From assembly GCA_045655165.1 (NCBI GenBank), contig JAZOOT010000031.1, forward strand, positions 1 to 5,536: a DNA stretch of 5,536 nt. Direction: 5' to 3'. A program made the translations under genes and the position numbers. Positions 1 through 5,434 of the stretch are shown here, piece by piece (position 1 is the first letter of the stretch; the number at the start of each line of letters is the position of its first letter). The DNA comes from SIG607 sp045655165. GTDB taxonomy: Bacteria > Bacillota > Clostridia > Oscillospirales > Acutalibacteraceae. A model generated the notes under the pieces. That model searched no databases and was not told where the DNA came from. It worked only from the letters and a program-made list of their open reading frames with translations.

Positions 1-431
1 AAATTTTGCAGGGTTACAAATGCAAGAATTGATATGCTGACTGCATTAAAATCGCGTATTACTTGTTTTTCGGTGGCTTCGGTGCTAAAGGTAAAAAGAA
101 TAAAAAACCAAAACGACATCCAAACAAGCGTTTTTATGCTTTCAAATATTGCGTATTTATAAAGGAAAAAAGATGAAATACAAAAGCTTAGCAAAAACAA
201 AGCCAAAAACAAAACTTTTTTAACCTTTATATAAAGTTTTACTTTAAAAAGGCGGGTAAACAAAATAAACACGCCAATAAAAAGCGAACAAAAAGATGAC
301 ACCAACATAACCCGTCTGCCCGTAAGGTAAACGGTTACCGACAACAGCAAATGCAAGATATATATTACTTTAAATATTGTTTCTATAATAAAAAAATCGA
401 GCTTTGCCGTTTTTTTCGTAATACTTTGCAT
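1..431 (-). CDS. Multi-spanning membrane protein, partial; probable polysaccharide polymerase/ligase (Wzy/O-antigen ligase-like)
   Basis: This is an open frame on the minus strand, starting with ATG at 431-429 and running without a stop off the left edge, giving 143 visible residues and no C-terminus. The ATG follows a TAGGTG ribosome binding site by 6 bases and lies 9 bases after the stop of the glycosyltransferase gene, so it is the fourth gene of the operon. The protein begins MQSITKKTAKLDFF and is strongly hydrophobic, with likely membrane segments near residues 15-36, 41-59, 71-90, 99-116 and from about 131 onwards, separated by short basic loops such as the one around 60-72. Polymerase (Wzy) and O-antigen-ligase-type proteins have 10-14 such segments and commonly sit inside operons of this kind, so that is the favoured reading. 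A flippase (Wzx) or a membrane acyltransferase cannot be excluded, because the diagnostic loop regions lie outside the window. The gene is confident; the function is inferred from context and topology only. Confidence 0.75.
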   Translation of the reverse strand, partial: MQSITKKTAKLDFFIIETIFKVIYILHLLLSVTVYLTGRRVMLVSSFCSLFIGVFILFTRLFKVKLYIKVKKVLFLALFLLSFCISSFFLYKYAIFESIKTLVWMSFWFFILFTFSTEATEKQVIRDFNAVSISILAFVTLQN

Positions 432-437
432 AAATAA

Positions 438-443
438 CACCTA
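438..443 (-). promoter_or_regulatory. Ribosome binding site TAGGTG of the membrane protein gene, overlapping the upstream stop codon
   Basis: On the minus strand the sequence TAGGTG sits 6 bases before the ATG at 431. Its TAG is the stop codon of the preceding glycosyltransferase gene. This arrangement fixes the start and suggests translational coupling. Confidence 0.6.
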
Positions 444-1532
444 ACTAAAAAGCACTCTTAAGATTTCCTCTTTATTATTTTCGTACGAAAAATTTTTAAG
501 CATTTTTTCGTTATACTTTTTTTCTTTAACAGTGGTAATTTTTAAAATTTCTTCTGCCCACAAAGTTGGGTTTTTAATGCTTAAAAACTTACAGCAGTCA
601 CTAATAGCGCAAAGGCGGTCAATTTTATTGCTTAACAAGCAAGGCACACCCGAAAATTGCGCTTCAACCGATACAATGGGAAGCCCTTCAAAACGCGACG
701 GAAGCAAAAAAACATCCATTGCCTGCATAAGTTCGCTAACATCATTTCTTGCACCCAAAAACAAAACTTTTTCTTTAAGCCCCAACTTATTAAATTCTTC
801 TGATATTGCTTGGCGTGTTTCGCCGTCGCCTATTAAAAGCAAAAGAACATTTTTATTTTTCTTTACGGTTTCGTTTAAAATTTTGGTTAAAAAGAAATTG
901 TTTTTTTGGTATGAAAAACTTGCAACCGTGCCAAGCAAAAGCGTGTCTTCCTTAATACCAAGTTCTTCCCTTTTTTGCGTTCTCTTTTTTAAATCGGGTT
1001 TAAATTTACTGTTATCAACCGAATTAAAAATAATTTGGCATTTTTTCGCATTTCTTTTACCAAAAAGCCAGGCCGCCGCAGTGTAAGAACAAGCCAAAAA
1101 CCTATCGGTGCATTTGCACAAAACAGGTCTTGCCAAAAAGTTAATTGCGCCGCGCAAAAACCTTTTTAAAGGGTTTTTAATATCCATTCCCGAACTGTGA
1201 GAATGAACAAAGGTAGGCAGTTTCATATCTTTTGCTGCTTTTACACCGGCAAAATTAAGGGGTTCAGAAATATTAAAATATGCACGGTCGTAGTTGCCGT
1301 TTTTTATAATTTCTTTTACATCGTTATAGTGTTTAAGCGGGTTTTTTAAACTGCTTACGGTAAACACGTTAAAGCCGTATTCATTAAGAAAATCTTTTGT
1401 TTTTTGATTTGGTCTGCTTGTTAAAAATTCTAAACAAACACCCTTTTCTTTGGCAATTTTAATTACATTTATTAAATATTTGTCTATTCCGCTAACAAGG
1501 AAATCAACCACATATCCAACTAAAACTTTCAT
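441..1532 (-). CDS. Glycosyltransferase, GT4 family (GT-B fold), exopolysaccharide biosynthesis (EpsF-like)
   Basis: This 363-residue protein probably transfers a sugar from an activated nucleotide donor to the growing lipid-linked repeat unit at the inner face of the membrane. The N-terminal half (about 1-180) resembles the acceptor domain of EpsF-type enzymes, with a glycine-containing first loop (GYVVDFLVSGIDKYL, residues 6-20) and the HSHSSG motif at 110-115. The C-terminal half (about 195-345) is the donor-binding domain: LLGTVASFSYQKN at 199-211, LLLIGDG at 231-237, VLFLGARNDV at 256-265 and DVFLLPSRFEGLP at 273-285. The GT4 E-x7-E signature is intact as E282 and E290. Length is typical for the family. 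The ATG is preceded by AGAGG at 5 bases' spacing, 8 bases after the stop of the DUF4422 gene. Sugar and linkage cannot be told from sequence. The family assignment is sure; the substrate is unknown. Confidence 0.93.
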   Translation of the reverse strand: MKVLVGYVVDFLVSGIDKYLINVIKIAKEKGVCLEFLTSRPNQKTKDFLNEYGFNVFTVSSLKNPLKHYNDVKEIIKNGNYDRAYFNISEPLNFAGVKAAKDMKLPTFVHSHSSGMDIKNPLKRFLRGAINFLARPVLCKCTDRFLACSYTAAAWLFGKRNAKKCQIIFNSVDNSKFKPDLKKRTQKREELGIKEDTLLLGTVASFSYQKNNFFLTKILNETVKKNKNVLLLLIGDGETRQAISEEFNKLGLKEKVLFLGARNDVSELMQAMDVFLLPSRFEGLPIVSVEAQFSGVPCLLSNKIDRLCAISDCCKFLSIKNPTLWAEEILKITTVKEKKYNEKMLKNFSYENNKEEILRVLFS

Positions 1533-1536
1533 TTTT

Positions 1537-1543
1537 ACCTCTA
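1537..1543 (-). promoter_or_regulatory. Ribosome binding site TAGAGGT of the GT4 glycosyltransferase gene
   Basis: The minus-strand sequence TAGAGGT lies 4 bases (5 from the AGAGG core) before the ATG at 1532. Its first three bases are the stop codon of the DUF4422 gene, so termination and initiation sites nearly coincide. Confidence 0.6.
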
Positions 1544-2317
1544 AAAACTTTTTTTGTACTTTTTACCGCCAAACTTCGCCCACAAAAAACTAAAACCTTT
1601 TTTAACCCAATTAACCTTTTCCATATCTATAACCTTTACTTCGCTAAAGTTATAGCCATTGGTGTAAAGCCAAACGTCAAACAAAAGTTCAGAAACCCTG
1701 CCCAAATACCTTGCGTGGAAACTGTCGTACTGTTTTGGGTCTAATTTTTCTTTTAGTTCAAAAAGAATATTAAAAAGCCAAGTGCAATATTCACTTAAAA
1801 GTTCTTTTTTCATAACGAACATATTAAACATATGTGCGCTTTTTCGGGTTTTAAGATTATTAAATTCACTTAAATACTGCGGGTATTTTTCTTTAATAAT
1901 TTCACCCGCCACATCAAGTGTTTCAATATGAAGTGTGTGGGCATAGTGACTGTATAAACTTTCAATATAATAGTTACGCTTTTTAGGAACAATTATATCG
2001 GCTTTTTTTAAAAGTTCACTTGCGGTTTTGCTGTCCAAAAGCCCTAAAAACTTATCTTTTTTAATGTTTTTATTGGCAAAATAGCGCCTGTAATGAGCAA
2101 GACCAATATAGTCATTACTTAAATTTTTCCAAGCCCAATAAAGCCCTGTAAGTTCACAAAAATACGGGTTTTGCGCCGAAATATTTTCACCAACATTATC
2201 GGGTTGAAACCCAATTCCCGCCTTACCTTCTGCCCCAACAAAAACGGGTAAATACATACTGCCTTTTGGCATTTTATATGGTTTATGAGCGGCAATAATA
2301 ATTTTAATATCTTTCAT
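1541..2317 (-). CDS. DUF4422 domain protein, putative polysaccharide glycosyltransferase
   Basis: This 258-residue soluble protein matches the DUF4422 family along its whole length. Family hallmarks visible are IIIAAHKPY at 6-14, the NPYFCELTGLYWAWKN block at 50-65, GLAHYRRYF at 72-80, HMFNMFVM at 162-169 and the FHARYLGRVSELLFDVWL block at 200-217. Members sit in capsule and exopolysaccharide loci and are commonly annotated as putative glycosyltransferases; I know of no settled reaction for this subgroup. A longer frame opens at 2368, but that start would overlap the upstream gene by 44 bases and add 17 residues (MKQLNQLLRKTVPCRCK) with no family resemblance. The ATG at 2317 begins the conserved MKDIKIIIAAHKPY and has TAGGTG four bases upstream, so I chose it. 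The basic C-terminus (GGKKYKKSF) could help membrane association. The gap to the preceding gene is 7 bases, placing it second in the operon. Confidence 0.9.
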   Translation of the reverse strand: MKDIKIIIAAHKPYKMPKGSMYLPVFVGAEGKAGIGFQPDNVGENISAQNPYFCELTGLYWAWKNLSNDYIGLAHYRRYFANKNIKKDKFLGLLDSKTASELLKKADIIVPKKRNYYIESLYSHYAHTLHIETLDVAGEIIKEKYPQYLSEFNNLKTRKSAHMFNMFVMKKELLSEYCTWLFNILFELKEKLDPKQYDSFHARYLGRVSELLFDVWLYTNGYNFSEVKVIDMEKVNWVKKGFSFLWAKFGGKKYKKSF

Positions 2318-2321
2318 TTTG

Positions 2322-2327
2322 CACCTA
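2322..2327 (-). promoter_or_regulatory. Ribosome binding site TAGGTG that fixes the DUF4422 start
   Basis: TAGGTG on the minus strand lies 4 bases before the ATG at 2317, and its TAG is the stop codon of the priming transferase gene. It supports the internal start at 2317 over the longer frame beginning at 2368. Confidence 0.6.
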
Positions 2328-3773
2328 CATGGAACCGTCTTTCTTAATAACTGATTTAACTGTTTCAAAAATAATTTTTAAATCAAGCCCCATACTCCAG
2401 TCACGTATATACTTGGTGTCAAGCTTAACAACCTCTTCAAAATCGGTAATATTACTGCGTCCGCTAACCTGCCAAAGCCCCGTTATACCCGGTTTTATGG
2501 CAAGACGCGCGCGGTGGTGAAGCTCATATTTATTCCATTCATCCTCTGTTGGGGGTCTTGTCCCACAAAGACTCATAGAGCCAATCAACACATTTAAAAA
2601 CTGCGGAAATTCATCTAAACTGTAGTCCCTTATAAAGTTGCCAATTCCCTTTTTAACCCTGCCGTCGGGCAATTTTTTACAACCAATAATTCTTGGGTCA
2701 TGTTCAAGTTTAAACATCATACCGTCTTTAACAATATTCTGTTCTTTAAGTTCCTCTTTTCTTTCTTCGGCATCAAGATACATACTTCTAAACTTATACA
2801 TTTTAAATTTTTTGCCGTTTTTACCAATTCTGGTTTGTGAAAAGAAAATGGGACCCGGTGATTCTTTATAAATAAGCGGTCCTAAAATTATGGTTAAAAA
2901 CAAGGTTGCAATACAGCCAAAAATACCCGCAACAATATCAAGCATACGTTTTAAAAACGCTTGGTTGGCAGAAGCAAAATTTATACCAATGGTTAAAACG
3001 TTTCTTCCTGCAACCTTTTCAATGGTTTGTTTGTTAAGTTCCTTTTCGGCGCCGTACTGAAATTCAAGATGAACAACAATGCCCATTTGAATTATTTTTT
3101 CAACAAGTTTATCAACCTTTTCATCGGCGGGAAGCGAAATAAAAACTTCGTCTACCCATTGTCTGCACAAGTAAGAAACAACATCTTCCGCGGTAGAGGT
3201 AACCTTCACACCCTCAATTGTTTCGCCTACTCTTTTTTTGTCAAAAATGCAAACACCCGAAATATGATGTTGCATTTTTTGTTTTGCGCAAAGCGTTGCA
3301 ACAACATCTTCCGCCCTGTCGTTATTTGTAATAACATACATTGACGGCAAACGTTTTGCTGCACGGCGCGAAAGCAAAATTCGTTTCCAAACAAAGCGCG
3401 TAACAAGCGCAATAGCAACGTAAAATGCCGCTATTAAATATACAAAAATTCGGGAATAGTCTGCGCTTTTTTTAGCCGAAAACAAATAAAAGGCAACAAT
3501 TAAAACTACAAGTATTGAATGTTTAACCGTTTGGGTTATTTCAACATAAAAATCACGTTTTAATACGCCGGTTAAAGAATTATAGCAAACTGTAACCAGC
3601 ACATCGGCAAGGCAAAACACAAGCAAAATATCAATATAAATATCGTTTTGGTAAGGGTTAACCATACCAAAGCGGCCAATGAACGCCAAGATGTATGCAA
3701 TATTAAGACTTAACACGTCAATTAAAAGAAAATCAAAGTGCTTTATCCAACCCTGCGCTTTAAGTCTATACAT
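2325..3773 (-). CDS. Exopolysaccharide polyprenyl glycosylphosphotransferase (WbaP/WcaJ-type priming enzyme)
   Basis: This 482-residue membrane enzyme should start repeat-unit synthesis by moving a sugar-1-phosphate from a nucleotide sugar to undecaprenyl phosphate. The N-terminal part has four likely membrane helices (about 13-33, 46-66, 85-99 and 109-128), followed by a Rossmann-like cytoplasmic domain (about 143-238). The C-terminal catalytic domain starts with a membrane helix near 281-301. Conserved blocks are SPGPIFFSQTRIGKNGKKF (305-323), MYKFRSM (325-331), RDYSLDEFPQFLNVLIGSMS (382-401), CGTRPP (403-408) and KPGITGLWQVSGRS (427-440). The D387-E388 pair fits the catalytic Asp-Glu dyad of this superfamily. 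GTRPP replaces the commoner GPRP and is a known variant. The frame can be extended two codons to a TTG at 3779, but ATG 3773 is about 8 bases from AGGAAGG and is preferred. It is the first gene of the operon. The sugar transferred cannot be read from the sequence. Confidence 0.95.
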   Translation of the reverse strand: MYRLKAQGWIKHFDFLLIDVLSLNIAYILAFIGRFGMVNPYQNDIYIDILLVFCLADVLVTVCYNSLTGVLKRDFYVEITQTVKHSILVVLIVAFYLFSAKKSADYSRIFVYLIAAFYVAIALVTRFVWKRILLSRRAAKRLPSMYVITNNDRAEDVVATLCAKQKMQHHISGVCIFDKKRVGETIEGVKVTSTAEDVVSYLCRQWVDEVFISLPADEKVDKLVEKIIQMGIVVHLEFQYGAEKELNKQTIEKVAGRNVLTIGINFASANQAFLKRMLDIVAGIFGCIATLFLTIILGPLIYKESPGPIFFSQTRIGKNGKKFKMYKFRSMYLDAEERKEELKEQNIVKDGMMFKLEHDPRIIGCKKLPDGRVKKGIGNFIRDYSLDEFPQFLNVLIGSMSLCGTRPPTEDEWNKYELHHRARLAIKPGITGLWQVSGRSNITDFEEVVKLDTKYIRDWSMGLDLKIIFETVKSVIKKDGSM

Positions 3774-3780
3774 AAACAAA

Positions 3781-3788
3781 CCCTTCCT
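3781..3788 (-). promoter_or_regulatory. Ribosome binding site AGGAAGGG of the priming transferase
   Basis: The minus-strand AGGAAGGG ends 7 bases before ATG 3773, which is good spacing. The alternative TTG at 3779 would be only one base from the end of this run, so the site favours the ATG. Confidence 0.7.
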
Positions 3789-3814
3789 GAATTATAAATA
3801 TTTATATATAAATA

Positions 3815-3843
3815 ATATTAACATATTTTACCTTAAATTGCAA
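3815..3843 (-). promoter_or_regulatory. Sigma-A promoter of the exopolysaccharide operon
   Basis: On the minus strand there is a -35 box TTGCAA (3838-3843), a 17-base spacer and a -10 box TAATAT (3815-3820), with TG one base before the -10 (extended -10). The predicted transcript starts near 3808, giving a leader of about 35 bases before ATG 3773. The promoter lies just downstream of the terminator of the surface protein gene, so the operon is an independent transcription unit. Confidence 0.75.
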
Positions 3844-3849
3844 CTTAAT

Positions 3850-3886
3850 AAAAAAAATAAAACGGCCTGTAAAAACAGACCGTTTT
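3850..3886 (-). terminator. Intrinsic terminator of the surface protein gene
   Basis: A 12-base-pair stem (3875-3886 with 3859-3870, one G-U pair) closes a 4-base loop. In the minus-strand transcript it is followed by TTTT, A and eight T residues (3857-3850). It lies 14 bases after the stop of the gene at 3901-4485. The other side also carries a T-rich stretch (3887-3897), so the hairpin could work in both directions, although no plus-strand gene leads into it. Confidence 0.88.
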
Positions 3887-3900
3887 AATATTTTTTTAAA

Positions 3901-4485
3901 TTAGTTGAGTGCTTTTTTAGAAGCAATTAAAGAAGCACCTGCAGCAAGAATAATTGCTGCCAAAACTGCTACAACCAAAACAGAAGCATCTGCTGTTGGG
4001 TCAGAAGTGGGAGGAGGTGTTACACCGGGTTCGTTGATTTCAATATTAACGCCTTCGAACGCCGAAGAAATAACCAATTTATCGGTAAGGGGTTTAACAA
4101 CAACTGTTAAATATTTGCCGCCCACTGCAACGATACCGCCGGCTTCAATAGTATAGTCAACACCAACTACAGCAGCAGCGCCGTTTTCCAATTTAACTTC
4201 AACTACTTGGTAGTCAGTACCTGCAACAGCGGGAGTTTTATCAGCGTCTTTATAGAATTTCCAACCTTCGAATTCTAAGGTTTCGCTTTTGCCGGGTTCA
4301 ACTATAATGTTGCCGCCGCTAACAACAGGAACTTTTTGAGCAACTTCGGAGTTAGAACCGGTGTTGGTTTGGTTAATAACAACCTCGCTGTACTCTGTAC
4401 CGCCGGGGCTTTTTAACGCGAAAGCCGAAGCAGACAATGCAAATACTAATACAAATGCTAAAACAAGAGATAATACTTTTTTCAT
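3901..4485 (-). CDS. Exported, membrane-anchored surface protein of unknown family
   Basis: I do not recognise this 194-residue protein. It starts with a classic signal peptide: MKK, a hydrophobic core (4-19) and an AFA site giving likely cleavage after residue 23. The mature part (24-150) is rich in Val, Gly, Thr and Glu with alternating hydrophobic residues, as in a beta-sandwich. Two short stretches resemble each other, AVAGTDYQV (86-94) and AVVGVDYTI (105-113), 19 residues apart. A proline/threonine linker (VTPPPTSDPTAD, 155-166) leads to a hydrophobic helix (168-187) and a short basic tail (SKKALN). This end looks like a cell-wall sorting signal, but there is no LPxTG; SDPTAD is at best a degenerate relative of the PxTGD-type motifs. 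No cysteine is present. A strong promoter, an AGGAGGA site and its own terminator suggest high, independent expression. It could be a structural envelope protein; its neighbourhood next to a polysaccharide operon does not define a function. Confidence 0.9.
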   Translation of the reverse strand: MKKVLSLVLAFVLVFALSASAFALKSPGGTEYSEVVINQTNTGSNSEVAQKVPVVSGGNIIVEPGKSETLEFEGWKFYKDADKTPAVAGTDYQVVEVKLENGAAAVVGVDYTIEAGGIVAVGGKYLTVVVKPLTDKLVISSAFEGVNIEINEPGVTPPPTSDPTADASVLVVAVLAAIILAAGASLIASKKALN

Positions 4486-4490
4486 AATTA

Positions 4491-4497
4491 TCCTCCT
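4491..4497 (-). promoter_or_regulatory. Strong ribosome binding site AGGAGGA of the surface protein gene
   Basis: AGGAGGA on the minus strand lies 5 bases before ATG 4485. It matches the 16S rRNA anti-Shine-Dalgarno almost perfectly and is the strongest such site in the window. Confidence 0.85.
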
Positions 4498-4517
4498 AAA
4501 TAAAATTTTACATTATG

Positions 4518-4546
4518 ATTATATCACCAAAAAAACAAAAAGTAAA
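4518..4546 (-). promoter_or_regulatory. Extended -10 sigma-A promoter of the surface protein gene
   Basis: On the minus strand there is a -35 box TTTACT (4541-4546), a 17-base spacer and a perfect -10 box TATAAT (4518-4523), preceded by TGA, an extended -10 element. Transcription would start near 4511, leaving a leader of about 26 bases that contains the AGGAGGA site. Confidence 0.8.
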
Positions 4547-4565
4547 GCATTTTTTAAATTTTTTC

Positions 4566-4594
4566 TTGAAGAGCGGCAGAAAAATTATTATAAT
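4566..4594 (+). promoter_or_regulatory. Sigma-A promoter of the biotin-protein ligase gene
   Basis: A -35 box TTGAAG (4566-4571), a 17-base spacer and a perfect -10 box TATAAT (4589-4594) point rightwards. Transcription would begin around 4601, so the leader is only about 17 bases and starts practically at the ribosome binding site. Its -35 box is 19 bases from the -35 box of the divergent surface protein promoter. Confidence 0.75.
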
Positions 4595-4600
4595 TACAAA

Positions 4601-4607
4601 AAAGGAG
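4601..4607 (+). promoter_or_regulatory. Ribosome binding site AAAGGAG of birA
   Basis: AAAGGAG ends 10 bases before the GTG at 4618, slightly longer than optimal. No other in-frame start codon lies between this site and the conserved catalytic sequence at a better distance, so it supports the GTG start. Confidence 0.6.
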
Positions 4608-4617
4608 TTGGTTAAGT

Positions 4618-5382
4618 GTGGGTTTCGACAGTTTACTTACTGTTAACAACAATTTATCGGTTACAGTTAAAGAAGAAACTGCTTCTACTAACGATGACGC
4701 GAAATTTTTTGGCGAAACCGATAGCCGCGACCGCTTAATTATTTCTTTACAGCAAACGGCAGGAAAAGGAAGAAAAGGAAGAACCTTTTTTTCGCCGGAC
4801 GGCACCGGTATATATATGAGTATATTACTGCACCCGCAAATAAATGCCGAAGATATTGGTTTTTTAACCACCGCCGCCGCAGTTTATACCGCTAAAACAC
4901 TTGAAAAATATTCCGGCAAAAAAGCCGAAATAAAATGGGTTAACGATATTTTTATAAATTCTAAAAAAGTATGCGGAATTCTTTGCGAATCGGCCTTTAA
5001 AGGAAAACAAAACCCCGAATACGTTGTAATTGGCATTGGAATAAACCTTTATGCCCCCAAAAACAGTTTTCCCGAAGAAATCAAAAATATTGCCGCAAGT
5101 GTTTTTGAAAACGAAGTTCCGAATGACATTATTAGGGCAAATATAATTTCAGAAATAACGAACACCATTTATGATATTCTTTACAACAACCGTTTAAAAG
5201 AACACGTGAAAGAATATAAACAAAAAAACTTTTTGCAAAACAAACTTGTTTCATTTGTTAAACAAAACAAAAAAATTAAAGGTACCGTAACGGGGCTTGA
5301 TGACAAATTGAATTTATTGGTTGAAACCGAAGACGGACAAACCGTTACCCTTTTTGACGGTGAAGTTAAACTTGAATATTAA
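4618..5382 (+). CDS. birA: Biotin--[acetyl-CoA-carboxylase] ligase, short form without DNA-binding domain
   Basis: This 254-residue cytosolic enzyme makes biotinyl-AMP from biotin and ATP and transfers biotin to the lysine of biotin carboxyl carrier proteins. The catalytic domain is complete: STN at 23-25, QQTAGKGRKGR at 45-55 (R52 aligns with the arginine that holds the adenylate in E. coli BirA), SPDGTGIYMSILL at 59-71, IKWVNDIF at 105-112, KVCGILCES at 117-125 (K117 aligns with the active-site lysine) and GIGINL at 139-144. The SH3-like C-terminal domain follows at about 207-252 (KLVSFVK to LFDGEVKL). E. coli BirA has 321 residues with an N-terminal winged helix; here the protein begins directly with the catalytic domain, so it is a class I enzyme with no expected repressor role. 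The start is GTG. Upstream sequence contains the promoter, so no DNA-binding domain has been missed. An IS element starts 17 bases after the stop; no terminator is visible. Confidence 0.96.
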   Translation: MGFDSLLTVNNNLSVTVKEETASTNDDAKFFGETDSRDRLIISLQQTAGKGRKGRTFFSPDGTGIYMSILLHPQINAEDIGFLTTAAAVYTAKTLEKYSGKKAEIKWVNDIFINSKKVCGILCESAFKGKQNPEYVVIGIGINLYAPKNSFPEEIKNIAASVFENEVPNDIIRANIISEITNTIYDILYNNRLKEHVKEYKQKNFLQNKLVSFVKQNKKIKGTVTGLDDKLNLLVETEDGQTVTLFDGEVKLEY

Positions 5383-5399
5383 AAACCGCGGTAAAAAAC

Positions 5400-5424
5400 T
5401 GAAGTGAACCCCAAAGTTTAGACA
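5400..5424 (-). repeat. Terminal inverted repeat (right end) of an IS3-family element
   Basis: The stretch beginning TGAAGTGAACCCC resembles the ends of IS150-group IS3 elements (compare the IS150 end TGTACTGCACCC as I recall it, 9 of 12 bases the same). It starts with the TG dinucleotide typical of the family and lies just beyond the transposase stop codon, where the right end belongs. The exact first base is either 5400 or 5405 (TGAACCCC); 5400 gives the better alignment. The other end is outside the window, so target duplication cannot be checked. Confidence 0.7.
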
Positions 5425-5434
5425 AAATTAAATA

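Noticed and set aside
532..1086. Plus-strand open frame of 184 codons
   Set aside because: It lies wholly antisense to the well-supported GT4 glycosyltransferase gene, has no good ribosome binding site and a Lys/Ser/Phe-rich composition typical of a reverse-strand shadow.
2318..2368. Longer N-terminus for the DUF4422 protein starting at 2368
   Set aside because: It would overlap the priming transferase by 44 bases, the added 17 residues show no family resemblance, and the internal ATG at 2317 has its own ribosome binding site.
3027..3418. Overlapping small open frames on both strands inside the priming transferase gene
   Set aside because: They fall within conserved coding sequence for the Rossmann-like domain in other frames and have no initiation signals or protein features.
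3679..3888. Plus-strand open frame of 69 codons across the operon promoter and terminator
   Set aside because: It covers regulatory sequence and the start of the priming transferase on the other strand and encodes a low-complexity Asn/Lys/Tyr-rich peptide.
3774..3900. Riboswitch or attenuator in front of the exopolysaccharide operon
   Set aside because: The predicted leader is only about 35 bases and AT-only; the single hairpin present belongs to the upstream gene and precedes the promoter.
4554..4871. Minus-strand open frame of 105 codons over the birA start
   Set aside because: It is antisense to conserved biotin ligase motifs and covers both the birA promoter and start; no recognisable protein features.
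5385..5392. ACCGCGGT palindrome after birA as a terminator
   Set aside because: Four base pairs with no loop and no following T tract cannot form an intrinsic terminator.
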